A DNA stretch of 64,000 nt from Bradyrhizobium sp. CCGE-LA001 (GCF_000296215.2 NZ_CP013949.1:2535501-2599500); one strand, 5' to 3'; positions 1 through 9,329 are shown, numbered from the stretch's first letter. A program made the numbers and translations. The notes: generated by a model from the letters alone, not told the origin.

Positions 1-1012
1 CTTCACCGCAAGGACGTCGGGAATCCTTCGCCGCAGCGGCCCAGACGACCGTGTCTACGGCGTGCTGCCGATGTCGCACATCGTCGGGTATGCGATCCTG
101 CTGATCTCGACGCTGATGCACGGCGGCACGTTGCATGTCGTAGCCAAGGCCGATCCCGCCGCGCTGGCTCATGCCATCGCCGAGGAGGGGATTACGAGCC
201 TGTTCGGCGTGCCTGCCACATATCAGCGGCTGCTTGAGCACAAAGCGGTCAAAGGCATCCGACGGCTCGAACGGGGGAGGCTGCGGATCATGGCTGTCGC
301 CGGTGCTCCGCTCGACCTCGATCTCAAGAAGCGCGTCGAGGACGAGTTTGGAATCCCGCTGCTGAACAATTACGGCATAACGGAATGCTCACCGGGTCTC
401 ACGGGGGTCCGTTCGGAACAACCTGTCCCGGATGAGTCGGTCGGCCCGTTTCTTCCCGGCATCGAGCACCGCATCGTGGACGGACAAGGAAAGAACGTGC
501 CGACCGGCGAGGTGGGCGAATTGCACGTGCGGGGTCCGAACATCATGCTCGGCTACTATCGTGCGCCCGACCTGACGGCGGCGGCGATCGATGGGCAGGG
601 ATGGTTCAACACGGGGGATCTCGCGCGGGTGAACGGCAAGGGGCATCTCTATATCGCCGGCCGCACCAAGGAGCTTATCATCCGCTCCGGCTTCAACGTT
701 TATCCCGCCGAGGTGGAGGCGGTCCTGAACGCGCACGAGCAGGTCGTTCAGTCGGCCGTCGTCGGACGAAAGGTTGGGGGCAACGAGGAGGTCGTCGCGT
801 TCGTTCAGCTTCTCCCCGGTGCGAGCATCAGCGCGGAAGACCTCAAGGCGTACGCGGCCCAATTGCTCACGTCCTACAAGCGTCCGACCGAATTGATCGT
901 GCTTGACGCTCTGCCCTCGGCCTCCACCGGAAAGATACTGAAGCACAAGTTGCGGGAGATGGCGAACGAGCAGGTCGCCCCGAAGCCGTCCCGTGCGGCA
1001 GCCGCTGGCTGA
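1..1012 (+). CDS. Acyl-CoA ligase (AMP-forming), 5'-truncated by window edge
   Basis: This is the C-terminal part of a class I adenylate-forming enzyme that would activate a carboxylic acid to its CoA thioester with ATP. The frame is open from base 2, so the true start lies upstream of the window. Visible family motifs are NNYGITE (about bases 365-385), the GDL and GRTKELI core motifs with the hinge region (about 619-690), and the catalytic lysine in STGKILK (about 920-940). About 337 residues remain of the usual 500-550. It reads in the same direction as the binding protein, reductase and crotonase that follow, so it probably primes the substrate of this catabolic cluster. The substrate cannot be read from the sequence; fatty, cyclic and aromatic acids are all possible. 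Confidence 0.85.
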   Translation, partial: FTARTSGILRRSGPDDRVYGVLPMSHIVGYAILLISTLMHGGTLHVVAKADPAALAHAIAEEGITSLFGVPATYQRLLEHKAVKGIRRLERGRLRIMAVAGAPLDLDLKKRVEDEFGIPLLNNYGITECSPGLTGVRSEQPVPDESVGPFLPGIEHRIVDGQGKNVPTGEVGELHVRGPNIMLGYYRAPDLTAAAIDGQGWFNTGDLARVNGKGHLYIAGRTKELIIRSGFNVYPAEVEAVLNAHEQVVQSAVVGRKVGGNEEVVAFVQLLPGASISAEDLKAYAAQLLTSYKRPTELIVLDALPSASTGKILKHKLREMANEQVAPKPSRAAAAG

Positions 1013-1095
1013 CGGGCGTCAGGAGTGATTTGCACGGCAATATGCGGTTCAAGAAAGAACGTTAGCGACGGACTTGTCGCCAAAGGGAGATGACA

Positions 1096-2283
1096 ATGTT
1101 GAGAAGCGCCATGATTGCAGCCGCGCTCGCGGCATCCATAGTCGGCGCGCATGCGCAGACGCCGGGCGTCACCGAATCCGAGATAAAGATTGGAGCGACG
1201 TTCCCTTTTAGCGGGCCCGCTTCGCCGCTCAGCAACACCGGCAAGGGGATGATCGCCTACGTCAATTCAATCAACGATCGCGGCGGCATCAACGGGCGGA
1301 AGATCAACCTCGTCACCTACGACGATGCCTACAGTCCTCCCAAGACGGTGGAGCAGACCAGGAAACTCATTGAGAGCGACGAGGTGGCGTTCCTGTTCGG
1401 CCCCCTGGGTACGCCCGGCATCAGCGCTACGATCAAGTACGTCAACGCGAGGAAGGTGCCGCATCTGTTCGTCGTGAGCGGAGTCACCAAATTCACGAAC
1501 TTCGCTGAATTCCCCATGACCACGACGGGATTGCCGAGCTACGACACCGAGGGACGAATCTACGCGAAATACATCACCCAGACCCGTCCGGACGCGAAGA
1601 TTGCCATCCTGTATCAGAACGACGATCTGGGTAAGGATTTCGTCAATGCATTCAGGGGCTACCTCAAGGCCGATTTCGACAGGAAAGTCGTCGCGTCGTC
1701 CTACGAAGTGACCGAGCCGACCATTGATTCCCACGTCGTTTCGCTGAAATCGTCCGGCGCGTCGGCGTTTTTGGTGGCCGGCACGCCCAAATTCGCAGCG
1801 CAGGCCATCAAGAAAGCCGATGAGATCGGTTGGAAGCCGCTGTTCCTGATCAACTTCGTTTCGAGCTCCGTGTCGTCGACCATCATCCCGGCGGGACCGG
1901 AAAAGGCCGTGGGCATCGTCGCCGCGACCATCACCAAGGATCCGAACGACAAGAAGTGGGCGGATGATTCGGGCATCAAGTGGTACCGCGACTTCTTTGC
2001 CAAATACCTGCCGGGCGCGGATATCGGAGACAACAATTATCTGTTCGGGACCCAGCAGGGACAGATCCTGGAGCAGGTGCTCAAGCAGTGTGGCAACGAT
2101 CTCTCGCGCGAGAACATCGTCAAGCAATCGCGGAGCATACGCGGGCTGTCGCTTCCCACTGTCAGTGTCGTCATCAACACGGGCCCGGAAAGCAGCATGG
2201 CCTACACGCAGCTGCAGTTGCAGCGCTGGAATGGGACCACGTGGGAGCAATTTGGCGACGTACTCAGCGCCGACCGAAAGTAA
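1096..2283 (+). CDS. ABC transporter substrate-binding protein, branched-chain amino acid type (LivK-like)
   Basis: This is a periplasmic binding protein of the type I Leu/Ile/Val family (Periplas_BP_6), about 395 residues. The N-terminus is a signal peptide ending in GAHA-Q. The mature start (TPGVTESEIKIGATFPFSG) is typical of the family members that rhizobia use for aromatic and other organic acids. An in-frame ATG lies two codons earlier at 1090, but AAAGGGAG at 1082-1089 would then touch the start codon. The ATG at 1096 has normal spacing. No permease or ATPase gene is adjacent in the window, so its membrane partners must be upstream or elsewhere. Its place between an acyl-CoA ligase and a reductase suggests that it captures the acid degraded by this cluster. 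Confidence 0.85.
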   Translation: MLRSAMIAAALAASIVGAHAQTPGVTESEIKIGATFPFSGPASPLSNTGKGMIAYVNSINDRGGINGRKINLVTYDDAYSPPKTVEQTRKLIESDEVAFLFGPLGTPGISATIKYVNARKVPHLFVVSGVTKFTNFAEFPMTTTGLPSYDTEGRIYAKYITQTRPDAKIAILYQNDDLGKDFVNAFRGYLKADFDRKVVASSYEVTEPTIDSHVVSLKSSGASAFLVAGTPKFAAQAIKKADEIGWKPLFLINFVSSSVSSTIIPAGPEKAVGIVAATITKDPNDKKWADDSGIKWYRDFFAKYLPGADIGDNNYLFGTQQGQILEQVLKQCGNDLSRENIVKQSRSIRGLSLPTVSVVINTGPESSMAYTQLQLQRWNGTTWEQFGDVLSADRK

Positions 2284-2355
2284 AAATGTACCTGCGGAAC
2301 ATGCGGCGCGGATGATTTGAGCTTGCAAACACGACCACCAGATCATGGAGTACGG

Positions 2356-3456
2356 ATGTCCAGCGACGTTCTTTTTCGGCCTTTCAAGCTGAAAGGGCTC
2401 AACTTGCCGAACCGGGTCGTGATGGCGCCCATGACGCGCTCATTCTCTCCCGGTGGAATTCCGACCGAAGACGTCGCGCGGTATTACCGTCGGCGTGCCG
2501 AAGGAGCGGTCGGATTCATCATATCGGAGGGTACGGGCGTCGATCGTCCGGCATCCCTGAACGATCCGAACGTTCCCCGCTTTCACGGAGAGAAGGAGCT
2601 GGCGGCGTGGCGGCGTGTGGTCGACGAGGTGCATGCCGCGGGTGGCCTGATGGCACCGCAGTTATGGCACGTCGGAGCCGTTCGCACCCGCGCCAAGGAT
2701 TGGTCTCCTCCGGGTGCCTACGACAGTCCGTCGGGTCTGTCGCGACCGGAGAAGAAATTCGGCGAGCCGATGAGCGAAGCGGACATCGCAGACGCCATCC
2801 GCGCTTTCGCCGATGCGGCGCTTGCTGCGAAGCGCCTAGGGTTCGACGCCGTCGAATTGCACGGTGCGCACGGCTATCTGATCGATCAGTTCTTCTGGGA
2901 AGGCACCAATCGCCGCGGAGATGGCTATGGCGGCAAGGACCTGCCGGGTCGGGCGCGGTTTGCCGCTGATATTGTCCACGCTGTGCGCAAGTCGGTCGGA
3001 CCGGATTTTCCTATATTGCTCCGCATCAGCCAGTGGAAGCAACAGGACTACGAAGTGAAGCTGGCCGATACGCCTCGCGCGCTGGAAGCCTGGCTCAAAC
3101 CTCTGGTCGACGCGGGGGTCGACATTCTGCATTGCTCGCAACGACGCTTCTGGGAGCCGGAGTTCGAGGGCTCCGATTTGAACTTCGCCGGGTGGGCCAA
3201 GAAGGTGACGGGAGTGCCGACGATTTCGGTCGGGTCGGTCGGCCTGACCGGCGAGTTCATCGCGGCATATGGCGGGGAGAGCTCCCGCCCGGCGTCCCTC
3301 GATGAACTGATCCGCCGCCTCGATCGCGAGGAGTTCGATCTCGTCGCGGTGGGGCGGGCGCTGCTTCAGGATCCGCAATGGCTGCTGAAGATACGCGACG
3401 GCCGGACGGAAGAATTGATGGCCTTCGAACGGACCGCGTTTGCGGCACTGAGCTAG
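2356..3456 (+). CDS. NADH:flavin oxidoreductase, Old Yellow Enzyme family
   Basis: This is an FMN-dependent TIM-barrel ene-reductase of about 366 residues. The N-terminus (FRPFKLKGLNLPNRVVMAPM) is the usual FMN-binding first strand. The OYE signature HGAHGYLIDQFF with N-R-R-x-D-x-Y-G-G follows at about bases 2860-2935. The start was set at ATG 2356 because GGAG (2347-2350) is correctly spaced; a TTG 13 codons upstream lacks a clear site. The family reduces alpha,beta-unsaturated carbonyls, and some members reduce enoyl-CoA or dienoyl-CoA thioesters. Between an acyl-CoA ligase and a crotonase, removal of a ring or side-chain double bond is plausible but is inferred only from the neighbours. 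Confidence 0.87.
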   Translation: MSSDVLFRPFKLKGLNLPNRVVMAPMTRSFSPGGIPTEDVARYYRRRAEGAVGFIISEGTGVDRPASLNDPNVPRFHGEKELAAWRRVVDEVHAAGGLMAPQLWHVGAVRTRAKDWSPPGAYDSPSGLSRPEKKFGEPMSEADIADAIRAFADAALAAKRLGFDAVELHGAHGYLIDQFFWEGTNRRGDGYGGKDLPGRARFAADIVHAVRKSVGPDFPILLRISQWKQQDYEVKLADTPRALEAWLKPLVDAGVDILHCSQRRFWEPEFEGSDLNFAGWAKKVTGVPTISVGSVGLTGEFIAAYGGESSRPASLDELIRRLDREEFDLVAVGRALLQDPQWLLKIRDGRTEELMAFERTAFAALS

Positions 3457-3492
3457 GGCGCAATCGCCTGGAAAGCAGTTCGGAGAGTGTCA

Positions 3493-4284
3493 ATGAGCGA
3501 CACCAAGACCCAAGTCGGCCAGATACGCACCGAGGTGCATGGGCATGTGTTCAAGATCATCATCGACAACGTGGCTAAGAAAAACTCCTTCAGCCCGCAG
3601 ATGATGGCGCAGATGTCGGATGCGATGACGCTTCTCGATCGCACCGACGATTATTGGGTCGGGGTACTCTGCGCCGAGGGGCCGGATTTCACGGCCGGGC
3701 TGGATATGCCGAAATTCTTCGGACCCAAGGCCGAGAATACCGAGCTAAAACCCGGCAACATCGATGCGTTCGCCTTGAAGAGCCGGTGCCGCAAGCCGAT
3801 TGTGACGGCCGTGCAGGGGATCTGCTTCACGATTGGCATCGAAATGATGCTGGCTGGCGACATCGTCGTCGCCGCCGACGACGCTCGGTTCTGTCAGATG
3901 GAATCCAAGCGCGGCATCGCGCCTCTTGGTGGTGCCCATTTCCGGTATTTGACGCGGGCGGGTTGGGGAGACGCGATGTATCACCTGTTCCTGTGTGACG
4001 AGTTCGGCGCAGCCCGGGCTCACAAGATCGGCTTCGTTCAGGAAGTCGTTGCGCCCGGCCAGCAGATTGCGCGCGCGATGGAGATTGCGAATCTGATCGC
4101 CAAGAACGCGCCGATCGGCATTCAGGTGACGAAGGAGGCCGCGTTGAAATACATCGAAGCCGGCGAGAGCGCTGCGGTCGACTACATTCCCAAGATCAAG
4201 GATCGCGTCTTCAGCAGCGAAGACATGAAAGAAGGCATCCAGTCTTTCGTGGAACGTCGCTCGGCCGTATTCCGCGGGAAATAG
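3493..4284 (+). CDS. Enoyl-CoA hydratase/isomerase (crotonase) family protein
   Basis: Crotonase-fold protein of about 263 residues. The two oxyanion-hole segments are visible (DFTAGLDM, about residues 61-68, and GICFTIGIEMMLAGDIV, about residues 114-130), followed by the FCQMES segment where the family carries an acidic catalytic residue. ATG 3493 is preferred over the overlapping GTG at 3487 because the CGGAGAG at 3481-3487 then has normal spacing. It would act on CoA thioesters in beta-oxidation-like steps. Its last 85 residues closely resemble a frameshifted fragment at 23876-24221, so the strain has or had a paralogue. It is separated by 105 bp from the convergent GntR gene, and no convincing terminator was seen in that gap. 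Confidence 0.87.
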   Translation: MSDTKTQVGQIRTEVHGHVFKIIIDNVAKKNSFSPQMMAQMSDAMTLLDRTDDYWVGVLCAEGPDFTAGLDMPKFFGPKAENTELKPGNIDAFALKSRCRKPIVTAVQGICFTIGIEMMLAGDIVVAADDARFCQMESKRGIAPLGGAHFRYLTRAGWGDAMYHLFLCDEFGAARAHKIGFVQEVVAPGQQIARAMEIANLIAKNAPIGIQVTKEAALKYIEAGESAAVDYIPKIKDRVFSSEDMKEGIQSFVERRSAVFRGK

Positions 4285-4389
4285 GGTTTGGCGGACACGG
4301 TAGGATGTCGCTCACGAGATGGATACGAGCGGACGATCAATTGAGTGCGGCTGGCGGAATTGAATGTATCGGACCGGGAGACGCTTTTG

Positions 4390-5058
4390 CTAGGCGACGG
4401 CTGCCTGCAACTTGAGCGACTGAAGCGTCAGCACCTCGGTCAAGCGCAGATGTTCCGTCATCAAATCGGTGGCGAGTTTCACATCCCGGCCAAGAATGGC
4501 CCGGGCCAGTGCCGAATGTTCGCCGCGCAGATCGCGATCCGCCCGCGACATTCGCGCATTGATGCGGCGATAGCGTTCGCCTTGGACGAAGAGTTGGTCG
4601 CGGATTCGCAGCAGCCAGGGGCTGTCGCAAGCCGCCACTAAAGTGGCATGGAATTTCGCGTGCGCGATCATCCAGTCGTCGCCCAGGTCGTGAATGTCAT
4701 GGGGCGTGTGCGAGAGTTCATGATCGGCTGCGACGATAGCAGCCTCCCATTTAAGGCCGCCGAGTTTCATCGCGCGGTGCATGCATTTCAGTTCGATGTC
4801 GATCCTGACGGCCGTCAGATCCGAAACGTCGGCGGCATTGATGGGCGCCACCCGGAAACCCCGCTGGGGCTCGGCAATAACCAGCGCCTCGGCTGAGAGA
4901 CGCGAAAGAGCCTCCCGTACAACGCTCGGGCTAACCCGAAGATATTGAGCCAGATCTTGAATTTTCAGCTTTCCGCCGGCCGGCAAGCGGCCGGCCAGGA
5001 TGTCCGAGCGAAGTCGAACATAGGCTGAAACGGTAAGGCTGGTCGCGTCTTCGGGCAT
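4390..5058 (-). CDS. GntR-family transcriptional regulator, FadR/FCD subfamily
   Basis: Dimeric DNA-binding regulator of about 222 residues. An N-terminal winged helix (about residues 10-70, with LRVSPSVVREALSRL as the recognition region) precedes an all-helical FCD domain. The FCD domain keeps the metal/ligand histidines in HAKFH, GEHSAL and TEHLR. I chose ATG 5058 (MPEDATS). An in-frame ATG at 5103 adds 15 unlikely residues, and neither start has a strong ribosome site. It is divergent from the crotonase/CoA-transferase/symporter genes, and an inverted repeat lies in the shared intergenic region. FCD regulators usually respond to small organic acids or acyl-CoA, so it is the likely local repressor of this catabolic locus. 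Confidence 0.85.
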   Translation of the reverse strand: MPEDATSLTVSAYVRLRSDILAGRLPAGGKLKIQDLAQYLRVSPSVVREALSRLSAEALVIAEPQRGFRVAPINAADVSDLTAVRIDIELKCMHRAMKLGGLKWEAAIVAADHELSHTPHDIHDLGDDWMIAHAKFHATLVAACDSPWLLRIRDQLFVQGERYRRINARMSRADRDLRGEHSALARAILGRDVKLATDLMTEHLRLTEVLTLQSLKLQAAVA

Positions 5059-5122
5059 CCTGCCATTTTCATAAGGAATCGGAAGAATACAACATAGATC
5101 CATAAATATCTTTTTTCTATTG

Positions 5123-5147
5123 ACCGTACGATATTCTCCTGTACCGT
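5123..5147. promoter_or_regulatory. Candidate GntR operator (imperfect inverted repeat)
   Basis: ACCGTAC (5123-5129) and GTACCGT (5141-5147) form an inverted repeat with one mismatch and an 11-bp spacer. It lies between the divergent GntR regulator and the crotonase gene at 5194. The GT...AC cores are in keeping with FadR-type operators. Assignment is by position and symmetry only. Confidence 0.35.
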
Positions 5148-5193
5148 TCCATTATCGAACTAATCGACTGACTCAAAAAACGGGAGGAATTCA

Positions 5194-5970
5194 ATGGCCA
5201 CACCAACCGAGTTGGTTACCGTCAGTCGGGAGGGCGATCTCGTTACCCTGACAATGACTTTCGCGCCCTATAATCTCGTGGCAAAGCCGCTGCTGACTGC
5301 GCTCCTGGACGCCGTCGAAAAGGCTCATAAGGATGGCGCGCGCGCCATTATCCTTCGCAGCGGGTTGCGGCACTTCTCCGCCGGTGCTGAAATAGAACTA
5401 TTCGACAATCGGGGCGAACGGCTGCCCGAAATTGATGTGTGCGCCTGCCTGGATGCGCTCGAACAGGTCCCTGTGCCGATCATCGCGAGCATGCACGGAC
5501 TGGCCCTCGGTGGCGGATTCGAGCTGGCGCTGGCCTGCGACATCATCGTTGCCGCGGACTCCGCGAAGGCCGGCATGGTCGAAGTGACGCTGGGCCTGCA
5601 TCCGTTGATGGGCGCCATACAACGTGTGGCATCGCGCGCCGGCGTGGCGCGCGCCAGGGAAATGGCTCTGTTCGGGCGTCGCTATGATGCGGCGACGCTG
5701 GAGCGCTGGAATATCGTCAATCGCGTCGTGCCCGAAGCCCAGCTCGAAGAAACGACGCGAATCCTCGCGCTCGAGCTTGCGGTGGGCCCGACGGTAGCGC
5801 ATGGCGCCACCAAACGACTGATCCGCGAATATATGGACGAGACCGTCGTGAAAGCCGACCGCGCAATGTCTGACGCGCAGCGTCCAATCTTTCAGAGCAA
5901 CGATCTCGTCGTCGGTCTCAAGGCCTTCCGCGAGTCCGGGCCTGGTCACGCCATCTTCTCCGGCCGCTGA
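5194..5970 (+). CDS. Enoyl-CoA hydratase/isomerase family protein
   Basis: Second crotonase of the locus, 258 residues, behind a strong ribosome site (GGGAGGAA) upstream of ATG 5194. Family landmarks are FSAGAEIELF (first oxyanion-hole segment, about residues 49-58), the glycine-rich GLALGGGFELALACDII (about 101-117) and a MVEVTLGLHPLMGA segment. It reads with the CoA-transferase that follows after 11 bp and is divergent from the GntR gene. It differs clearly in sequence from the crotonase at 3493, so the two probably act on different intermediates. The reaction (hydration, isomerisation or ring cleavage) cannot be decided from the motifs. Confidence 0.87.
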   Translation: MATPTELVTVSREGDLVTLTMTFAPYNLVAKPLLTALLDAVEKAHKDGARAIILRSGLRHFSAGAEIELFDNRGERLPEIDVCACLDALEQVPVPIIASMHGLALGGGFELALACDIIVAADSAKAGMVEVTLGLHPLMGAIQRVASRAGVARAREMALFGRRYDAATLERWNIVNRVVPEAQLEETTRILALELAVGPTVAHGATKRLIREYMDETVVKADRAMSDAQRPIFQSNDLVVGLKAFRESGPGHAIFSGR

Positions 5971-5981
5971 GGGACATCGTC

Positions 5982-7274
5982 ATGTCAAATCGTGCCCCCC
6001 TTGCCGGAATCAAGGTCGTCGACTTCTCGCGCGTCCTTGCTGGTCCTCACTGCACCAGGACCCTGTCGGACCTCGGCGCCGACGTGATCAAGATCGAGCC
6101 GCCGCGCGGAGACATCTCTCGGTACGCACTGCCTGGCGACGAAACCGCGAGCATGTCCTACTACTATATCCAACAGAACGTCGGGAAACGGAACATCAGC
6201 ATCGACCTCAACTTTCCCGAAGGAAGAGAAGTCGTGCGCAAGATGTGCGACAGCGCCGACATCGTCGTTGAGAATTTTCGTGCAGGGACATTGAAATTCT
6301 TCGGCCTCGATTATGAATCCGTCGCCGCGCGCAACCCGAAAGTGATCTACGCTTCGATCAGCGGCTACGGCCAGGGCAGCGCGCTGTCACACCGCAGCGC
6401 CTACGCGCCGACTGTCCATGCCGAATCCGGCTTTGTCGGGGGAATGATCGACCATCTCGGCGAGGATCTCACGGTCAAGCGGCACGATGCCTATTCGCAT
6501 GCCGACATTTATACGGGTCTCGAAGCGATCATCGGCATTCTGGCAGCGCTGCATCACCGCGACCAAACAGGCGAGGGCCAATATGTCGATATTGCAATGG
6601 CCGCCACCATGCTCGCCGTCAATGAGCGGGTGCACGCCGATCTCTCCGGCGTGGATCTCGGCGCCGAACCGGCAGCGCTCGGACCTGCTGACTCGCCGTT
6701 CTTCAAGACGAGCTACGGTGACGTCATTACAATTGCGACCAGTGTCGTCAGCAGTCTGACGTTTCCGAATTACATCGCGGCGATGCGTCGCTCCGATCTC
6801 GCTTCAGATCCCAGATTCGCCACGGCGGCGGCGCGCCGGAAGAATCTCAACGCCCTTTACCAGATCATCCAGCAATGGATTCTTTCCTTTGCCACGGCCG
6901 GCGAACTCGACGCCCAGCTCGACGAAGTGAAACTGGCGTTCGGCGTTGTCCGCTCGGTCAAGGACTTCGCCGGTTCGGACTGGGTCAAATGGTGGGGCGC
7001 GATAGAAGAGGTTACCGACCGCCGCGGCAAAGCCGTCAGGATCCCCGGCAAGCCCTGGCACTTCTCGAAGACGCCGCTGGCCGCTGCGCGCGAAGCCGCC
7101 TTTCGCGGCGAACACAACGTCGAAGTGATGAAAGAATACGGTTACTCCGATCAGGAGATTGCTGCCCTCACCAATTCGGGCGTGCTGTTGACGAACATTC
7201 CGCCGCGACCCTCGCCGTCGGTAGAAGCATCCGCGCCGCCCGATAGGGACGATGTCCTGAAGCAGGCGTCCTAG
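5982..7274 (+). CDS. Class III CoA-transferase (CaiB/BaiF family)
   Basis: Family III CoA-transferase of 430 residues that would move CoA between an acyl-CoA and a free carboxylic acid. The N-terminal signature GIKVVDFSRVLAGPHCTRTL and the ADVIKIEPP strand are characteristic. The aspartate in HADIYTGLEA (about residue 175) matches the catalytic Asp that forms the anhydride intermediate in formyl-CoA transferase. The segment TGEGQYVDIAM is also typical. The C-terminus carries a proline/serine-rich tail beyond the usual end. It is in one transcription unit with the preceding crotonase and gives the locus a second way, besides the ligase, to make the CoA ester of the substrate. Confidence 0.88.
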   Translation: MSNRAPLAGIKVVDFSRVLAGPHCTRTLSDLGADVIKIEPPRGDISRYALPGDETASMSYYYIQQNVGKRNISIDLNFPEGREVVRKMCDSADIVVENFRAGTLKFFGLDYESVAARNPKVIYASISGYGQGSALSHRSAYAPTVHAESGFVGGMIDHLGEDLTVKRHDAYSHADIYTGLEAIIGILAALHHRDQTGEGQYVDIAMAATMLAVNERVHADLSGVDLGAEPAALGPADSPFFKTSYGDVITIATSVVSSLTFPNYIAAMRRSDLASDPRFATAAARRKNLNALYQIIQQWILSFATAGELDAQLDEVKLAFGVVRSVKDFAGSDWVKWWGAIEEVTDRRGKAVRIPGKPWHFSKTPLAAAREAAFRGEHNVEVMKEYGYSDQEIAALTNSGVLLTNIPPRPSPSVEASAPPDRDDVLKQAS

Positions 7275-7317
7275 CTGCGCCGAAGCCAATTAGCCAAGAA
7301 AATGCGGGAGGGAAATC

Positions 7318-7638
7318 ATGTCGTGGTCGCTGTCTTCGGAACAGACGCGAAAAATCTTGTCCAACCCGTCTTTTCGGGAGCTGACTGCCGCGCGGGCACG
7401 GTTGCGGTGGGGGCTCTCGATCGTCACGTTGCTGATGTTCTTCGGTTTCATCGGGCTGATTTCATCGGCGTCGTCAGCGCTCGGGAAGAGCATGGCAGGC
7501 GGAGCCGTTCCGTTGGGCATGGCGATCGCGCTTGGCATGATCGCCATGGTCGTTGCCCTGACTGGTTACTATGTACGCCGTTCCAATACGTACTTCGACG
7601 GCCTGACACAGCTCGTCCGCCGGGAGTGTGGCCGATGA
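7318..7638 (+). CDS. DUF485 membrane protein (YjcH-like)
   Basis: Small inner-membrane protein of 106 residues with two predicted transmembrane helices (about 30-50 and 65-87). The N-terminus NPSFRELTAARARLRWGL is the DUF485 signature. DUF485 genes are almost always found immediately upstream of acetate-type sodium/solute symporters, as here, where the stop codon overlaps the ATG of the symporter (ATGA at 7635-7638). A GGGAGGGAAAT ribosome site precedes it. Its biochemical role is not established; an accessory role in symporter assembly or regulation is likely from the conserved pairing. Confidence 0.85.
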   Translation: MSWSLSSEQTRKILSNPSFRELTAARARLRWGLSIVTLLMFFGFIGLISSASSALGKSMAGGAVPLGMAIALGMIAMVVALTGYYVRRSNTYFDGLTQLVRRECGR

Positions 7639-9329
7639 TCATACGTATTCTACTGGGTTCCGTCGCGGCGACAGGATCCTTTCCGGCGCATGCTCAGGCG
7701 ACCACCGCTGTAGCGGGGCGCGATCTGAACTGGGTTGCGATTGGCATGTTCCTGTTGATCGTCGCTGTCACGCTCTTCATCACCTACCGATCGGCCGGCC
7801 GGACCAAATCGAAGGCGGACTTCTATACCGCGGGACATGAGATCACGCCGCTCCAGAACGGGCTGGCGATTGCGGGGGATTTTCTTTCCGCCGCGGCTTT
7901 TCTTGGTATCTCGGCGCTGATCTACGCGACGGGCTTCGATGGCCTTGTCTATGCGCTTGGCTTCTTGACGGGTTGGCCCATCGTGCTGTTCATGATGTCG
8001 GAGCGCTTGCGCAACCTCGGCAGTTACACGTTCGCCGACGCAGCGTCGTTTCGCCTTGATCGGACCTCGGTCCGGTTGGTCGCCGCCACCGGTAGTCTCG
8101 TGGTCGTGCTATTCTACCTGATCGCGCAAATGATCGGCGCCGGCAAGGTTATTCAGCTTCTGTTCGGCGTGAACTATCTGTTTGCGGTCGCCGGCGTCGG
8201 ACTTCTGATGATCGTCTACGTGGCTGTCGGCGGCATGCAGGCAACCACCTGGGTTCAGATCACCAAGGCGCTGCTGCTGCTGATCGGCGGCACCTTGATG
8301 GCGCTGGTGGTGCTGTGGCGCTTCGATTTCAGCCTTGGACAACTTTTCGCCGAGGCGAGCCGGGTCCACCCCAAGGGTGCGGCAATTCTCTCTCCCGGCG
8401 GGCTGTTCGCCGAGCCGGTCTCCGCGATCTCGCTTGGACTTGCGCTGGTATTCGGGACCGCTGGATTGCCGCATATCCTGATGCGGTTCTTCACCGTCAG
8501 GGATTCCGCAGGTGCAAGGAAGTCGGTTTTCTATGCGACGACCTGTGTAGCTTACTTCTGCCTGGTCATTCCGCTGTTCGGCTTTGCTGCGACGGCGGTC
8601 CTTATGCCGGATGCGAGTTTCTTCAACGTCGTCGAGGGCGGCCAGTTCAACAAGATTACCGATCTGATCGGCGGTCCCAATATGGCGGCCGTCCATCTGG
8701 CGGGCGCACTCGGCGGACCGATCCTGCTTGGGTTCATCTCGGCCGTCGCGTTCGCCACCATTCTCGCCGTGGTAGCCGGATTGACGCTCGCCGGCGCCTC
8801 CGCGGTGAGCCACGATATTTATGGGCAGGTGATTGCGAGGGGATACGCTCAGGAGGCACGTGAGGTCATGGTTGCGAAGATCGCCGCGGTCGCAATCGGC
8901 ATCGTCGCGGTGGGTCTTGCCATCATTTTCGAGAACCAGAATGTCGCGTTCATGGCGGGGTTGGCGCTTTCGGTCGCGGCAAGCTGCAATTTTCCGGTGC
9001 TGGCGATGGCGATCTTCTGGCGTGGGACTACCACCCGCGGCGCGGTTGCCGGCGGCCTGGTCGGCCTATTCAGCTCTCTCGTGTTCGTCGTGCTGAGCAA
9101 AACAGTTTGGGTCGCGGTGTTCCATTTCGCGGTACCGGTGTTTCCCTACGACAATCCAGCGCTCTTCTCGATGCCGCTTGCGTTCCTGACGATATGGCTC
9201 GGTTCACTGAGTGACCGAACGGCCCGTGCCACGGCCGAGCGGCACGCGTTTGATGCTCAGTTTGTGCAATCGGAGATCGGCATCGGCCTCTCTGAGAGCA
9301 ACAACGCGTTGGCGGGAGTTGCACGATGA
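7635..9329 (+). CDS. Sodium:solute symporter, cation/acetate (ActP-like) family
   Basis: SSS-family transporter of about 564 residues with many hydrophobic segments and a signal-like N-terminus (residues 1-21, ending AHAQ). Typical ActP features are TAGHEITPLQNGLAIAGDFL near residue 60 and GTAGLPHILMRFFTVRD in the middle. The start is ATG 7635, overlapping the DUF485 stop; the same frame is open upstream but that stretch overlaps DUF485 and is not real. Its own stop overlaps the fumarylacetoacetase start (ATGA at 9326-9329). This coupling suggests that it imports the acid, or a related monocarboxylate, broken down by the locus. The ActP name describes the family; acetate itself need not be the substrate. 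Confidence 0.87.
   Translation: MIIRILLGSVAATGSFPAHAQATTAVAGRDLNWVAIGMFLLIVAVTLFITYRSAGRTKSKADFYTAGHEITPLQNGLAIAGDFLSAAAFLGISALIYATGFDGLVYALGFLTGWPIVLFMMSERLRNLGSYTFADAASFRLDRTSVRLVAATGSLVVVLFYLIAQMIGAGKVIQLLFGVNYLFAVAGVGLLMIVYVAVGGMQATTWVQITKALLLLIGGTLMALVVLWRFDFSLGQLFAEASRVHPKGAAILSPGGLFAEPVSAISLGLALVFGTAGLPHILMRFFTVRDSAGARKSVFYATTCVAYFCLVIPLFGFAATAVLMPDASFFNVVEGGQFNKITDLIGGPNMAAVHLAGALGGPILLGFISAVAFATILAVVAGLTLAGASAVSHDIYGQVIARGYAQEAREVMVAKIAAVAIGIVAVGLAIIFENQNVAFMAGLALSVAASCNFPVLAMAIFWRGTTTRGAVAGGLVGLFSSLVFVVLSKTVWVAVFHFAVPVFPYDNPALFSMPLAFLTIWLGSLSDRTARATAERHAFDAQFVQSEIGIGLSESNNALAGVAR

Noticed and set aside
7302..7634. Upstream extension of the symporter frame
   Set aside because: It overlaps the DUF485 gene in another frame and has no membrane character. 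ATG 7635 overlaps the DUF485 stop as expected for this pair.
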